Assembly: GCA_013693795.1 (NCBI GenBank)
Contig: CP059258.1
Location: 181,097 to 187,390, forward strand
Direction of reading: 5' to 3'
Length of the DNA stretch: 6,294 nucleotides
DNA from: Anaerolineae bacterium
GTDB taxonomy: Bacteria; Chloroflexota; Anaerolineae; SSC4; Amarolineaceae
Shown here in pieces: positions 1 to 6,133 of this stretch. Both the position numbers and the translations under genes were made by a program. The notes beneath the pieces were generated by a model that saw only the letters and a program-made list of their open reading frames with translations, was not told where the DNA came from and did not search any database. Numbering within the stretch: position 1 is the first letter of the stretch; each line of letters opens with the position of its first letter.

Positions 1-115
1 CGCCGCGACCGAGGTACATCAGGCCGACCTGGCGGTAGAGTACGAAGACCAGGAAGGCCAGTGCCAGAACGAATACCCAGAGAATGACTGTGCTGATAAT
101 CCAAATTGCTGACAT
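1..115 (-). CDS. MauD-like thioredoxin-fold protein, N-terminal fragment
   Basis: Only the first 38 residues are inside the window; the gene runs off the left edge. It starts MSAIWIISTVILWVFVLA and continues as one hydrophobic helix to about residue 26. A short LYRQVGLMYLGRG stretch follows. A single N-terminal helix followed by an R-Q-x-G-L motif is typical of MauD (methylamine dehydrogenase accessory protein) and related TlpA-like membrane-anchored thioredoxins, which work on disulfides outside the cytoplasm. The CxxC active site would lie outside the window and is not seen. The start ATG (113-115) shares its A with the TGA stop of the MauE-like gene (TGATG), so the two are translationally coupled. 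MauE-MauD pairs occur in many bacteria without methylamine dehydrogenase, so methylamine use should not be assumed. The family call rests on the N-terminus and the partner gene. Confidence 0.6.
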   Translation of the reverse strand, partial: MSAIWIISTVILWVFVLALAFLVFVLYRQVGLMYLGRG

Positions 116-726
116 CACATCACCGTTTTCGGCGCAGGCCCAGGGATGGCCAGGGCCTCCACCCATGGGCTGCGGCTAATCGTCGCGCTGACCTGACCGG
201 TCAGCAGGACCGTGGCAATGCCGGCCAGGGCGAGGAAAAGACAGGGCAGCGCATCCACCCAGGGCAGGTTGGCGGCGGGGTACTGCGCCGGCCAGATGAC
301 CGACTGCACGGCAAAAACGTGCCCGGCGTGACGATCACGGGCAACAGAATCATCATCAGGATCGTATTGCGCACGACCAGCACCCCGACAACTCCTCGGA
401 AAAGAGGTTGCCAAAGCAGTGACAGTCGGGTCGTGCACCGCGGCGCAGGTTCCAGCCGATCGCCAGCGTGAAACTCAGTAAGGTCAACAATGCCACCACC
501 GCGGCAAACTGGGTCCACAGGCCAATCAGCAGCAGCGCGCCGCCGCCAGCTCAACGTAAGGGATCAAGATGGCGTAAGGCTCGACCAGGACGTTGGGCAA
601 GGTCCGAAAATTGTAGACCGCCATGATGAATCCCTTCGGGTCTTGCAGCTTGGCAACGCCCGAAAGGATGAACATCAGGCCGATCAACCACCGCACCGTG
701 GTGATCAGGTATGGATTGGCGAACAA
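115..726 (-). CDS. DoxX/MauE-family membrane protein, with three frameshifts
   Basis: About 204 residues when read through three frameshifts, a normal size for this family. The order is: a helix with the DoxX/MauE hallmark IGLMFILSGVAKLQDPKGF; PYVELAAA near 550; a helix GLWTQFAAVVALLTLLSFTL; the motif DCHCFGNLF at about 410-427, matching the Cys-x-Cys-Phe-Gly of MauE proteins; a helix VLVVRNTILMMILLPVIV; and a last helix ALPCLFLALAGIATVLL. Known members sit in the inner membrane and pair with MauD-like thioredoxins in electron transfer or disulfide formation. Frame changes lie near 537-546, 385-392 and 319-327, and one added G or C repairs each. No ATG fits the N-terminus. TTG at 724-726 is the likeliest start, and upstream CTG is possible. 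The separate open pieces are the downstream ends of 526-771, 201-554 and 115-438. The final three shifts cancel, so the last piece returns to the first frame. Confidence 0.72.
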
Positions 727-769
727 TGGCTGGTCACGCGTGGCCCTCGGTTTTCGGATCAGGGGCGTT

Positions 770-798
770 AGTGTAACACAGGATGGAGCGAGATACAA
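770..798 (-). promoter_or_regulatory. Possible sigma70 promoter for the MauE-MauD pair
   Basis: On the minus strand there is TTGTAT (793-798), a 17-base spacer, then TACACT (770-775), four of six matches to TATAAT. A start near 763 would give a leader of about 37 bases before the proposed TTG start at 726. The site lies between the repeat element behind the previous gene and the MauE-like gene, where a promoter would be needed if that element terminates transcription. The -35 match is weak. Confidence 0.35.
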
Positions 799-828
799 AA
801 TGGGGGAGGGCGTGGCAGGTGGAGAATA

Positions 829-894
829 GGGGTTGGGGTTGGGGGATGGGGCAGGGAGCGTATGCTCCCAACCCCTATCCCCAAGCCCTGGCCC
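829..894. repeat. G/C-tract inverted-repeat element, copy A
   Basis: The left arm is a run of GGGG tracts separated by TT or AT. The centre is a perfect 6-bp stem GGGAGC (854-859), loop GTAT, GCTCCC (864-869). The right arm has C tracts at 867-869, 872-875, 879-882, 886-888 and 892-894. The arms pair imperfectly over about 20 bp. Read on the minus strand, the element begins 8 bases after the stop of the secreted gene at 902. Its five G tracts of three or more could also fold as a G-quadruplex in the transcript. Its position suggests a 3'-end or terminator role, but there is no U tract. Confidence 0.75.
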
Positions 895-901
895 TTGAAA
901 T

Positions 902-2208
902 TTAGCGTGACTTGCGCCACCCAGACGGCGCCCGCGGCGCGGCAAGCACCGCCGGCACGACGGCCCACGGCACACTGGCCAGTGGGGCTACCGGGCTGGC
1001 ATCGACCGTGCTCAGGTCGACCGCGGTTGGGGTGTCAGGCGCACAGGCGGTGATGGCCACGTTGTCCACCTGCCACCACCAGTCCCAACTGGAGTTTCCG
1101 TAGTGCCAGCGCACGCGCGTTGTTGCTGCCGGCGCCAGGCATCGCGTGCTCTTCCAGGCGTGGACCGCGCGTTGGCGGTCCATGTCTTGAGGTTGCTCCA
1201 GGTTGCGCCGTTGTCGGTGCTGGCATCGAGCGCACCGTATTCGGAACCACCGGGCTGTAGTAGTAGAAGTCCATGTTGAACGACACCCTCGGGTCGGCCA
1301 GGCCGGTCAGGTCGAGGGTTGACGTCCACATCTCGGTGTCCATGCTGCTCGCGCTCCCGCAGTAGTCACTGTCGGCGATGGCGAACTTGCCAGTGCCGCC
1401 GGTCAGGTTGGTGCGGCCATTGGGGTTCGTGTTGTCCCACACACAGGCGCCGCCGGGGACGTTGTTGACAACGTTCCAGCCGGCCGGTGGGAAGCTGCCC
1501 TCGAAGTCCTGGCTCAACACGGTTACCTCATGGAAACCAATCTGGCAGCGCTCAGGCGGCGGCGCTGGTTCACCAATCTGGATGAAGTCGAAACGGATGT
1601 TGCCCGTGGAAGCACCGGCCGAGTTGGCGCCGAACTCCAGCGTGACGTTCTGCCCGGCGTAAGCCGACAGGTCGTAAGTCTTCTCGACCCAGTTGGGGAA
1701 GGTATCGTTGGCCTGGATCAGGTCGTAGTCCAAACGGTCGTGCCGTTCACCTTCAGGTAGGCCTGGTCGAGGTCGGGGTCGTCCGCGTCCGGGCGGTAGG
1801 AGATGATCCAGAAGTGCAGCATGTTGTCCGTAGCGGGCACCGCGATGCCGGCCTGGGACACCGAGCGGAGGTCGGCGTACCGCCGCAGTAGCCGCCGCCC
1901 CAGAAGTCCATCGTGCCGTCCTTGGCCGCCACACCCCAGACGCCGCTCCAGTCGCCGATCCACTCACAGGTGGAGTTGGTCACTTCGGTCCAGGCGGAGG
2001 CCGGCGGCGGGCCATTTTCGAAGCTGCCATCGTTGATGAGGCCAGCCGGCGCCGCCGCCGGCCCAGCCGCTGCGGGACCAACTGCAACCACACCCGCCGC
2101 CGACAGAGTATTGGGTACTGGTGGGCTGGCCTTCTCCGCCGCCACCCCCAAGACCAGTGCCAATGACAGCACGGTCACCAGGACGATACAAAAGGCGATC
2201 TTGCGCAT
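902..2208 (-). CDS. Secreted, C-terminally anchored surface protein with two jelly-roll/MAM-like domains (frameshifted)
   Basis: About 436 residues once frameshifts are joined. Residues 1-24 form a signal peptide (MRKIAF, then a hydrophobic core ending LGVAA). An Ala/Pro-rich stretch follows to about 56. Domain 1, about 57-215, runs from NDGSFENG through SVSQAGIAVPATDNMLHFWI and YDLSAYAGQNVTLEFG to FIQIGEP, resembling carbohydrate-binding-type jelly rolls of secreted bacterial proteins. A PAPPPE linker leads to domain 2, about 220-389: QDFEGSFPPAGWNVV, FAIADSDYCGS, a DASTDNGATWSNL strand and DWWWQVDNVAI, the layout of MAM-like 'choice-of-anchor' domains. The tail has PTAVDLS, a hydrophobic stretch SVPWAVVPAVLAA and a basic end WRKSR. 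No catalytic residues are recognised. Frame changes lie near 1880, 1737, 1243, 1175 and probably 930. Most are repaired by one added G or C; the one near 1737, for example, needs GGG instead of GG. Several cysteines suggest disulfides. Ligand unknown. Confidence 0.75.
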
Positions 2209-2217
2209 CACGAATTT

Positions 2218-2224
2218 CCTCCTT
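2218..2224 (-). promoter_or_regulatory. Ribosome binding site that selects the start of the 902-2208 gene
   Basis: AAGGAGG lies 9 bases before ATG (2206-2208) and 6 bases before an in-frame GTG (2209-2211). The neighbouring paralogous gene has AGAGAGG 9 bases before an ATG that opens the same MRKIA peptide, so the ATG is preferred here. Either choice changes the protein by only one residue. Confidence 0.7.
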
Positions 2225-2306
2225 GGTCGTTTGGAATGTCAGAGAGACGAACGGCTCTCGATGCGAGTACGATTTTCATACGCGGGGATCCCTTCTAACG
2301 GAAGTC

Positions 2307-2326
2307 GCGTCGCTCATAGGCGACGC
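2307..2326. other. Perfect 7-bp stem-loop in the leader of the 902-2208 gene
   Basis: GCGTCGC (2307-2313), a six-base loop, then GCGACGC (2320-2326). It lies about 100 bases before the start codon inside the 229-base gap between the two secreted genes. No U tract follows on either strand, so it is not an ordinary terminator. It could be a leader structure or a protein site. The rest of this gap holds the G/C element, an isolated AAGGAGG and no gene that I can see. Confidence 0.4.
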
Positions 2327-2363
2327 CGGGTGAAATCAGAGTACTGCCAGTCGCGACAGGCCA

Positions 2364-2370
2364 CCTCCTT
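2364..2370 (-). promoter_or_regulatory. Isolated strong Shine-Dalgarno-like site without a properly spaced start
   Basis: The minus strand reads AAAGGAGGTG here, fully complementary to the usual 16S rRNA 3' end (CACCTCCTTT). No ATG follows at a normal distance. The overlapping GTG would open a 16-codon frame but is too close to the motif. The true start of the next gene is about 155 bases further on. A very similar site lies at 5615-5621 before the first secreted gene. Confidence 0.3.
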
Positions 2371-2374
2371 TCAC

Positions 2375-2429
2375 GGGGTTGGGGTTGGGGCAGGAAGCGC
2401 ACGCTCCCCAACCCCTAACCCCTAACCCC
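2375..2429. repeat. G/C-tract inverted-repeat element, copy B, with telomere-like heptamers
   Basis: The left arm has GGGG tracts at 2375-2378, 2381-2384 and 2387-2390 separated by TT. The centre is AGCG-CA-CGCT (2396-2405) beside a CAGGA bulge. The right arm has CCCC tracts at 2406-2409, 2412-2415, 2419-2422 and 2426-2429 separated by AA and TAA. The arms pair over about 20 bp. On the minus strand the element begins 8 bases after the TAG stop of the 2438-3860 gene. There the four GGGG tracts with 2-3 base loops (2406-2429) match the G-quadruplex pattern. Similar short heptamer repeats are known in cyanobacteria and Chloroflexota. Here it may mark the 3' end of the transcript. Confidence 0.8.
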
Positions 2430-3185
2430 TGATACAGCTAGTTCGTGCTGCGGCGCCAGCCCCAGGCCGAGACGCCCGCCACCAATGCCAGTACGGCCAC
2501 CGCAATCAACCAGCCGTTGCCCGCATTCGTGGAAGTGCTGCTCAGATCGCTCAGGTTGACGCCGGTGGGCGCACCGCACGGGTCATAGGTCAGGACATAA
2601 TCGTCCGTCCAGACGCCCGTCGCACCCACAGAGGTGTCGGAACCCAGGCGGTAGCGGAACTGTACGTTCTGCCCCGCGTAGGGCAGCAGGTTGACCACCA
2701 CCTGCGCAAAGCCGTTGCCCGCCGGAACGTTCCCCGTCCAGGCCGGTCGTCCAGCCAACGGGTTGCTGAAGCTGGAACTGATGGTGCCGTTGTAACCACC
2801 CATCGTGATGTTCGCGCCCGCGTCGTTCCAGGTGCTCCCACCGTCGGTGCTGATCTCCAACACCGCCCCGTCGTAGGTGTTCTCCGTACGCACACGGTGG
2901 TAGAAAGTCAGACTGGCCGATGTGGACGCACCGGGGATGGCGAACGGGTTCGTCAGCACCAGCCGCGTGTCACTGACGGAGCCTGGTCGGCGCAAAGGCC
3001 GAGTAGGTCCCCGTGTTGGCCGCCGTGTTCACCGCAGCCCAGGCCGGGGCGCCGTCAGCCGTGAAGATGCCCAACGTGCCGCTCTCGAAACCCTCGCTCA
3101 CCGAGCAGCTGTTCGGCGTCGCTGTCGGCGTCGGCGTCGCCGTCGGCGGCGCAGTGGGCGTCGGTGTTGGGGTGGGGCCCGTGCC
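2387..3185. repeat. 0.8-kb near-identical direct repeat, copy 1
   Basis: By eye this segment matches 3930-4727 base for base at a constant offset of 1543, except around 2978-2992 (small indels) and one missing G near the right end in the other copy. It covers the Thr-Pro linker, the C-terminal domain, the membrane anchor, the stop codon and half of the 3' G/C element. Identity stops inside low-complexity sequence at both ends: the GGGG tracts on the left and the linker on the right. No transposase, terminal inverted repeat or target duplication is seen. Unequal recombination or gene conversion between paralogs is the likeliest origin; a repeat-driven assembly artefact is the alternative. Confidence 0.9.
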
Positions 3186-3860
3186 GATGCTACCGCTCAG
3201 GCGGAAAAGCAGGTCAGGATAGGCGCCGACGCCGCAGGTCGCCACGCGGGCGCCCCAGTTCGTGCAGGGAGTGCCAAAACCACCGCCCGGGTTGCGCCAG
3301 GCCGAGGCGCTGTTGGACTGCACCGTACGCTCGGTCCAGCCCACTGGCCGCCGGCGCCGAAGTCCATACGCGCCTGTACCGAAACCCAGTAGGTGCCGGA
3401 GGGCAGGGTGACGGCAGGGCCAGGGCGATAGTGAAATTACCGCCGGATTCGCCCGACGGGACGCTCAGCGCGCTGTAAACCTGCGCCCCAGGCAGCCCGC
3501 TGGCGTCCTGATAGAAGTAAACGTTGGCCAACGTTGACGGACCAGTGCCGTTCCAGTAGGCGCCGGCGATATACACCTCGTTGATATTCCAGGAGCCATC
3601 GCCGGATGGGATTACGAAGTCATCGGCTGCCTGATTATCATAGGGATCATTGGCCGCTTCTGAAGTCCTGTGAGGTGATCGAATCGGTGCCAGCGTTATC
3701 GGTCTGGTCGTAGAGTACGGCGTACGGGCCGGCGTCAGGCGCAACCACGTTGCTGCTCGAGCCGGTTAGTGTGGGCGGTAGGGGCCGCGCTGGCCAGGGC
3801 CGGCGCCAGTGTCAGTACCAGCAGGGCAACCAGGGTTGCCAGGAGGGCGATCTTACGCAT
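2438..3860 (-). CDS. Secreted modular surface protein with Thr-Pro linker and C-terminal anchor (frameshifted)
   Basis: About 475 residues when joined. The signal peptide ([18 protein letters not shown]) ends APALASA before AP, residues 1-26. The N-terminal domain, about 45-225, has [64 protein letters not shown] and [11 protein letters not shown], a beta-rich extracellular domain seen in many secreted bacterial proteins. A linker of PT/TP repeats spans about 229-250. The C-terminal domain, about 251-440, has [49 protein letters not shown] and [20 protein letters not shown], a MAM-like jelly roll such as accompanies secreted peptidases; no peptidase motif is present. The end has [11 protein letters not shown], a helix [18 protein letters not shown] and a basic WRRSTN tail. 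An AGAGAGG site lies 9 bases before the ATG. Frame changes lie near 3778, 3660, 3410, 3343 and 2985. All but the one near 3660, which has an extra A, are repaired by adding G or C. The open pieces are 3214-3744, 2970-3344 and 2438-2995. Confidence 0.8.
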
Positions 3861-3895
3861 TGTGCGTTTCCTCTCTGAACGTTTGTCATACTCAC

Positions 3896-3972
3896 GGGGT
3901 TGGGGGATGGGAGTTGCGGGTTGGGGGTGGGGGCAGGAAGCGCACGCTCCCCAACCCCTAACCCCTAACCCC
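3896..3972. repeat. G/C-tract inverted-repeat element, copy C
   Basis: This is a longer left arm of G tracts (3896-3933, with TT, AT and TTGC interruptions), the same CAGGAAGCGCACGCT centre as copy B, and CCCC tracts at 3949-3952, 3955-3958, 3962-3965 and 3969-3972. The right half from 3930 belongs to the 0.8-kb direct repeat; the left arm differs from copy B. It occupies most of the 120-base gap between two secreted genes and starts, on the minus strand, 8 bases after the stop of the 3981-5533 gene. The strand carrying four GGGG tracts is the transcribed-RNA sense. Confidence 0.8.
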
Positions 3973-4727
3973 TGATACAGCTAGTTCGTGCTGCGGCGCC
4001 AGCCCCAGGCCGAGACGCCCGCCACCAATGCCAGTACGGCCACCGCAATCAACCAGCCGTTGCCCGCATTCGTGGAAGTGCTGCTCAGATCGCTCAGGTT
4101 GACGCCGGTGGGCGCACCGCACGGGTCATAGGTCAGGACATAATCGTCCGTCCAGACGCCCGTCGCACCCACAGAGGTGTCGGAACCCAGGCGGTAGCGG
4201 AACTGTACGTTCTGCCCCGCGTAGGGCAGCAGGTTGACCACCACCTGCGCAAAGCCGTTGCCCGCCGGAACGTTCCCCGTCCAGGCCGGTCGTCCAGCCA
4301 ACGGGTTGCTGAAGCTGGAACTGATGGTGCCGTTGTAACCACCCATCGTGATGTTCGCGCCCGCGTCGTTCCAGGTGCTCCCACCGTCGGTGCTGATCTC
4401 CAACACCGCCCCGTCGTAGGTGTTCTCCGTACGCACACGGTGGTAGAAAGTCAGACTGGCCGATGTGGACGCACCGGGGATGGCGAACGGGTTCGTCAGC
4501 ACCAGCCGCGTGTCACTGACGGGCCTGGTCCGGCGCAAAGGCCGAGTAGGTCCCCGTGTTGGCCGCCGTGTTCACCGCAGCCCAGGCCGGGGCGCCGTCA
4601 GCCGTGAAGATGCCCAACGTGCCGCTCTCGAAACCCTCGCTCACCGAGCAGCTGTTCGGCGTCGCTGTCGGCGTCGGCGTCGCCGTCGGCGGCGCAGTGG
4701 GCGTCGGTGTTGGGGTGGGCCCGTGCC
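3930..4727. repeat. 0.8-kb near-identical direct repeat, copy 2
   Basis: Partner of 2387-3185. Two differences are informative. Near 4521-4533 it reads CCGGACCAGGCCCGTC (minus) where copy 1 reads CCGACCAGGCTCCGTC. In both, the reading frame breaks at the same codons through different missing bases. At 4717-4724 it has GGGCCC where copy 1 has GGGGCCC, and only copy 1 keeps the linker in frame with the preceding domain. Outside these spots I saw no substitutions. Confidence 0.9.
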
Positions 4728-5533
4728 TCCATCGCCTTGAACGACGAAGGGAAGTCCTGCTGCGTGCTGTTGCCGGTATCGACCGCAGGGTTCCAGATGC
4801 TGGCTGTGGGATCCCACTGCAGCCCGTTGGAGCCTGGCTTCTGTGTTTGCCCAGCGATCGTTACTGGCGGCGCCCACGGGCCGGAGCCAGCGTGCCGCCG
4901 GTCTGCCAGTCGACCCAGTAGGTGCCGGGCCCAGGAACGTATTCACCGTCACTACGTCAGCCATGATCGGCCGCGCGGTGTCCCCCAGGCCGGTGTCGAG
5001 CACACGGTAGATGTTGGACTGGCTGCTGCTGGCCAGGCGGTTGGTCGTAGTGTCACCGAAGACAATGCTGCCGACGCCGGGCACACCATTCCAGATGCGC
5101 AGGTTGACGTTATTGATAGTGCTGGTGGTCGTCGAGCCAGTTTGGTAGGCATAGAAGGTGATGGTGGTGATGTTCCAACCGCTGCCCGTTACGGTGAAGT
5201 CGTCAGCCATGCGGTAGCCACTGCTGATGGCGTGGCCGAAGCCGTAGGTGCTGTTGCCCAATGCGGTCTGCAGTGCGCTGGCATCAGCGCCGCCCGCGCC
5301 GCCACCCGGATGGGTGACCAGCGGGCCGTTGTCGTACAAAACTGCACCCGGGGCAACCGGCCGCAGCGGAACATTGTAGCCACCGCTGGCAGGCACACCA
5401 GACTTGTCGCCCAATGTCGCAACGTCGGCCGCGGGCCGCTGCCGTTGCCTGGGGCTGCGCTGGCCAGGGCCGGCGCCAGCAGGGCCAGCACCATGACTAC
5501 AAGCAACAGTACGTAAAGAGTCGTCTTCTTCAT
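3981..5533 (-). CDS. Secreted modular surface protein, paralog sharing its C-terminal half with its neighbour (frameshifted)
   Basis: About 518 residues when joined. The signal peptide ([19 protein letters not shown]) ends APALASA before APGNGSG, residues 1-26. The N-terminal domain, about 35-265, has [70 protein letters not shown] and [16 protein letters not shown]. It shares the LYD / ADDF / WNI / GTYWV landmarks with the 2438-3860 protein but little else, so the two are distant homologs there. From the PT/TP linker (about 272-293) to the stop the proteins are the same: MAM-like domain, PTGVNLS motif, hydrophobic anchor and WRRSTN tail. GAGGAGG lies 10 bases before the ATG. Frame changes lie near 5436, 4928, 4885, 4750, 4722 and 4525; the last two fall in the shared repeat. 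The main open pieces are 4641-5414 and 3981-4538. It is probably the first gene of the secreted cluster, behind the 6048-6076 promoter. Ligand unknown. Confidence 0.8.
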
Positions 5534-5614
5534 GGGACGTAATCCTCCTCTAAGGTTCGCGCGGATAACAGGGCTGATAGGGGAAAAGCAGGGTCGCAAA
5601 TTGGCCGATGGGCA

Positions 5615-5621
5615 CCTCCTT
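5615..5621 (-). promoter_or_regulatory. Isolated Shine-Dalgarno-like site, second copy
   Basis: The minus strand reads GGAAGGAGGTGCCC, close to AAAGGAGGTGGCC at 2364-2370. It lies 81 bases before the real start of the secreted gene and has no well-spaced start codon. The overlapping GTG would open a 21-codon frame ending at a TAG that touches the real ribosome binding site. Confidence 0.3.
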
Positions 5622-5833
5622 CCCTTGAGGCGGTTTCTGGAATCTATTCTGAACATCCGGTTCTACACCAGAATATCGCCCCATGACAGAGTTCTGGAGA
5701 AGCTGCGAGAGCGATGGAAAATCCCACCTACGGGCGGCGCTGGCAGATCGAAGCGGCCTGGGTATCAGCGTTGCAGTCAGTCGGCCACCAACCAGCGCGG
5801 TTACGGCGACGCACCTCTCCTTCGCGAATGGCG

Positions 5834-5854
5834 TTCAGCCAGGGTTTGGCTGAA
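5834..5854. other. Perfect 8-bp stem-loop in the leader region
   Basis: TTCAGCCA (5834-5841), loop GGGTT, TGGCTGAA (5847-5854). It lies about 190 bases downstream of the promoter at 6048-6076 in the direction of transcription. No U tract follows, so it is not a standard intrinsic terminator. It could be an RNA hairpin or an operator-like palindrome. Confidence 0.45.
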
Positions 5855-6047
5855 TGGGTCATCTATCACGTAACGCGAAGCAATCGATCGGTAAGAACCA
5901 CGAGGCCATGCTCGGGTCGGGCAAAAGTCCGCTCGTGATCGCTAGAAACGGGACGATTCCACCGAATGCACTTCCTGTGCCGGAACTCTTGGTCCGGCCG
6001 GGGTAGGAGTCTGGCGCGAGGCAAACACAACGAAAACTTCGTGGCCG

Positions 6048-6076
6048 ATTATGACACAGTTTGCGGATGTTGTCAA
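6048..6076 (-). promoter_or_regulatory. Strong sigma70-type promoter reading toward the secreted gene cluster
   Basis: On the minus strand: TTGACA (6071-6076, perfect -35), a 17-base spacer, then CATAAT (6048-6053, five of six to TATAAT). The expected start is near 6041. It lies just after the Crp/Fnr gene and its stem-loop and points at the 5533 start, about 510 bases away. It is the best promoter match in the window. Confidence 0.7.
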
Positions 6077-6115
6077 GCGCAACCGCGGAATCAACGAAAA
6101 GCCGGGTTTCTGATC

Positions 6116-6133
6116 GGCCGCCCATTGGCGGCC
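6116..6133 (-). terminator. Stem-loop at the stop codon of the Crp/Fnr gene, possible terminator
   Basis: A perfect 7-bp GC stem: GGCCGCC (6116-6122), loop CATT, GGCGGCC (6127-6133), overlapping the last base of the TAG stop (6133-6135). The following minus-strand sequence (GATCAGAAACCCGGCTTTTC) has only a short late T run, so efficiency is doubtful. It separates the regulator from the promoter downstream. Confidence 0.45.

Larger units (their letters stand above)
5534..6047 (-). other. Long untranslated leader or gene-free region before the first secreted gene
   Basis: About 510 bases between the promoter and the ATG at 5533. Neither strand gives a convincing protein: the open frames are short, compositionally odd and lack good start signals. 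No tRNA, and no riboswitch that I recognise. It contains a perfect stem-loop (5834-5854), an isolated AAGGAGG (5615-5621) and the gene's own GAGGAGG (5544-5550). It could be a structured 5' leader, a small RNA plus a second promoter nearer the gene, or decayed sequence. Confidence 0.45.

Noticed and set aside
2250..2300. A promoter around TATGAA (minus strand) before the 902-2208 gene
   Set aside because: The best -35 at a 17-base distance is TTCCGT, too weak a match to claim.
1913..2425. A 170-codon plus-strand open frame spanning the intergenic gap
   Set aside because: Its first part mirrors the signal-peptide region of the minus-strand gene and its end reads through the G/C element. No ribosome site and no family resemblance.
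2375..2429. A CRISPR array or true telomere in the GGGGTTAGGGG repeats
   Set aside because: Units are 6-7 bases with no spacers, only a few copies long, arranged as an inverted repeat, and internal to a gene cluster.
2922..3392. Plus-strand frame rich in arginine, with a near copy at 4465-4740
   Set aside because: The Arg runs are the antisense of the Thr-Pro linker; the duplication reflects the 0.8-kb repeat and not a conserved protein.
2387..4727. The direct repeats as ends of a composite transposon
   Set aside because: No transposase frame, no terminal inverted repeats at the edges and no target-site duplication. The repeats are coding parts of two genes.
4707..5516. A 269-codon open frame on the plus strand
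   Set aside because: It lies wholly opposite the secreted gene, whose minus-strand reading has a signal peptide and recognisable domains. The plus-strand protein has no motif and arises from GC-rich codon bias.
5534..5840. Two leader peptides starting at GTG near 5614 and 5815 on the minus strand
   Set aside because: In both, the purine-rich ribosome site touches or nearly touches the GTG, too close for normal initiation. The 21- and 27-codon products show no attenuation-type codon runs beyond a Trp pair.
5534..5990. A tRNA or known riboswitch in the leader region
   Set aside because: No T-loop GGTTCGA pattern or cloverleaf arms. I could not match the conserved core of cobalamin, SAM, FMN, c-di-GMP or c-di-AMP riboswitches.
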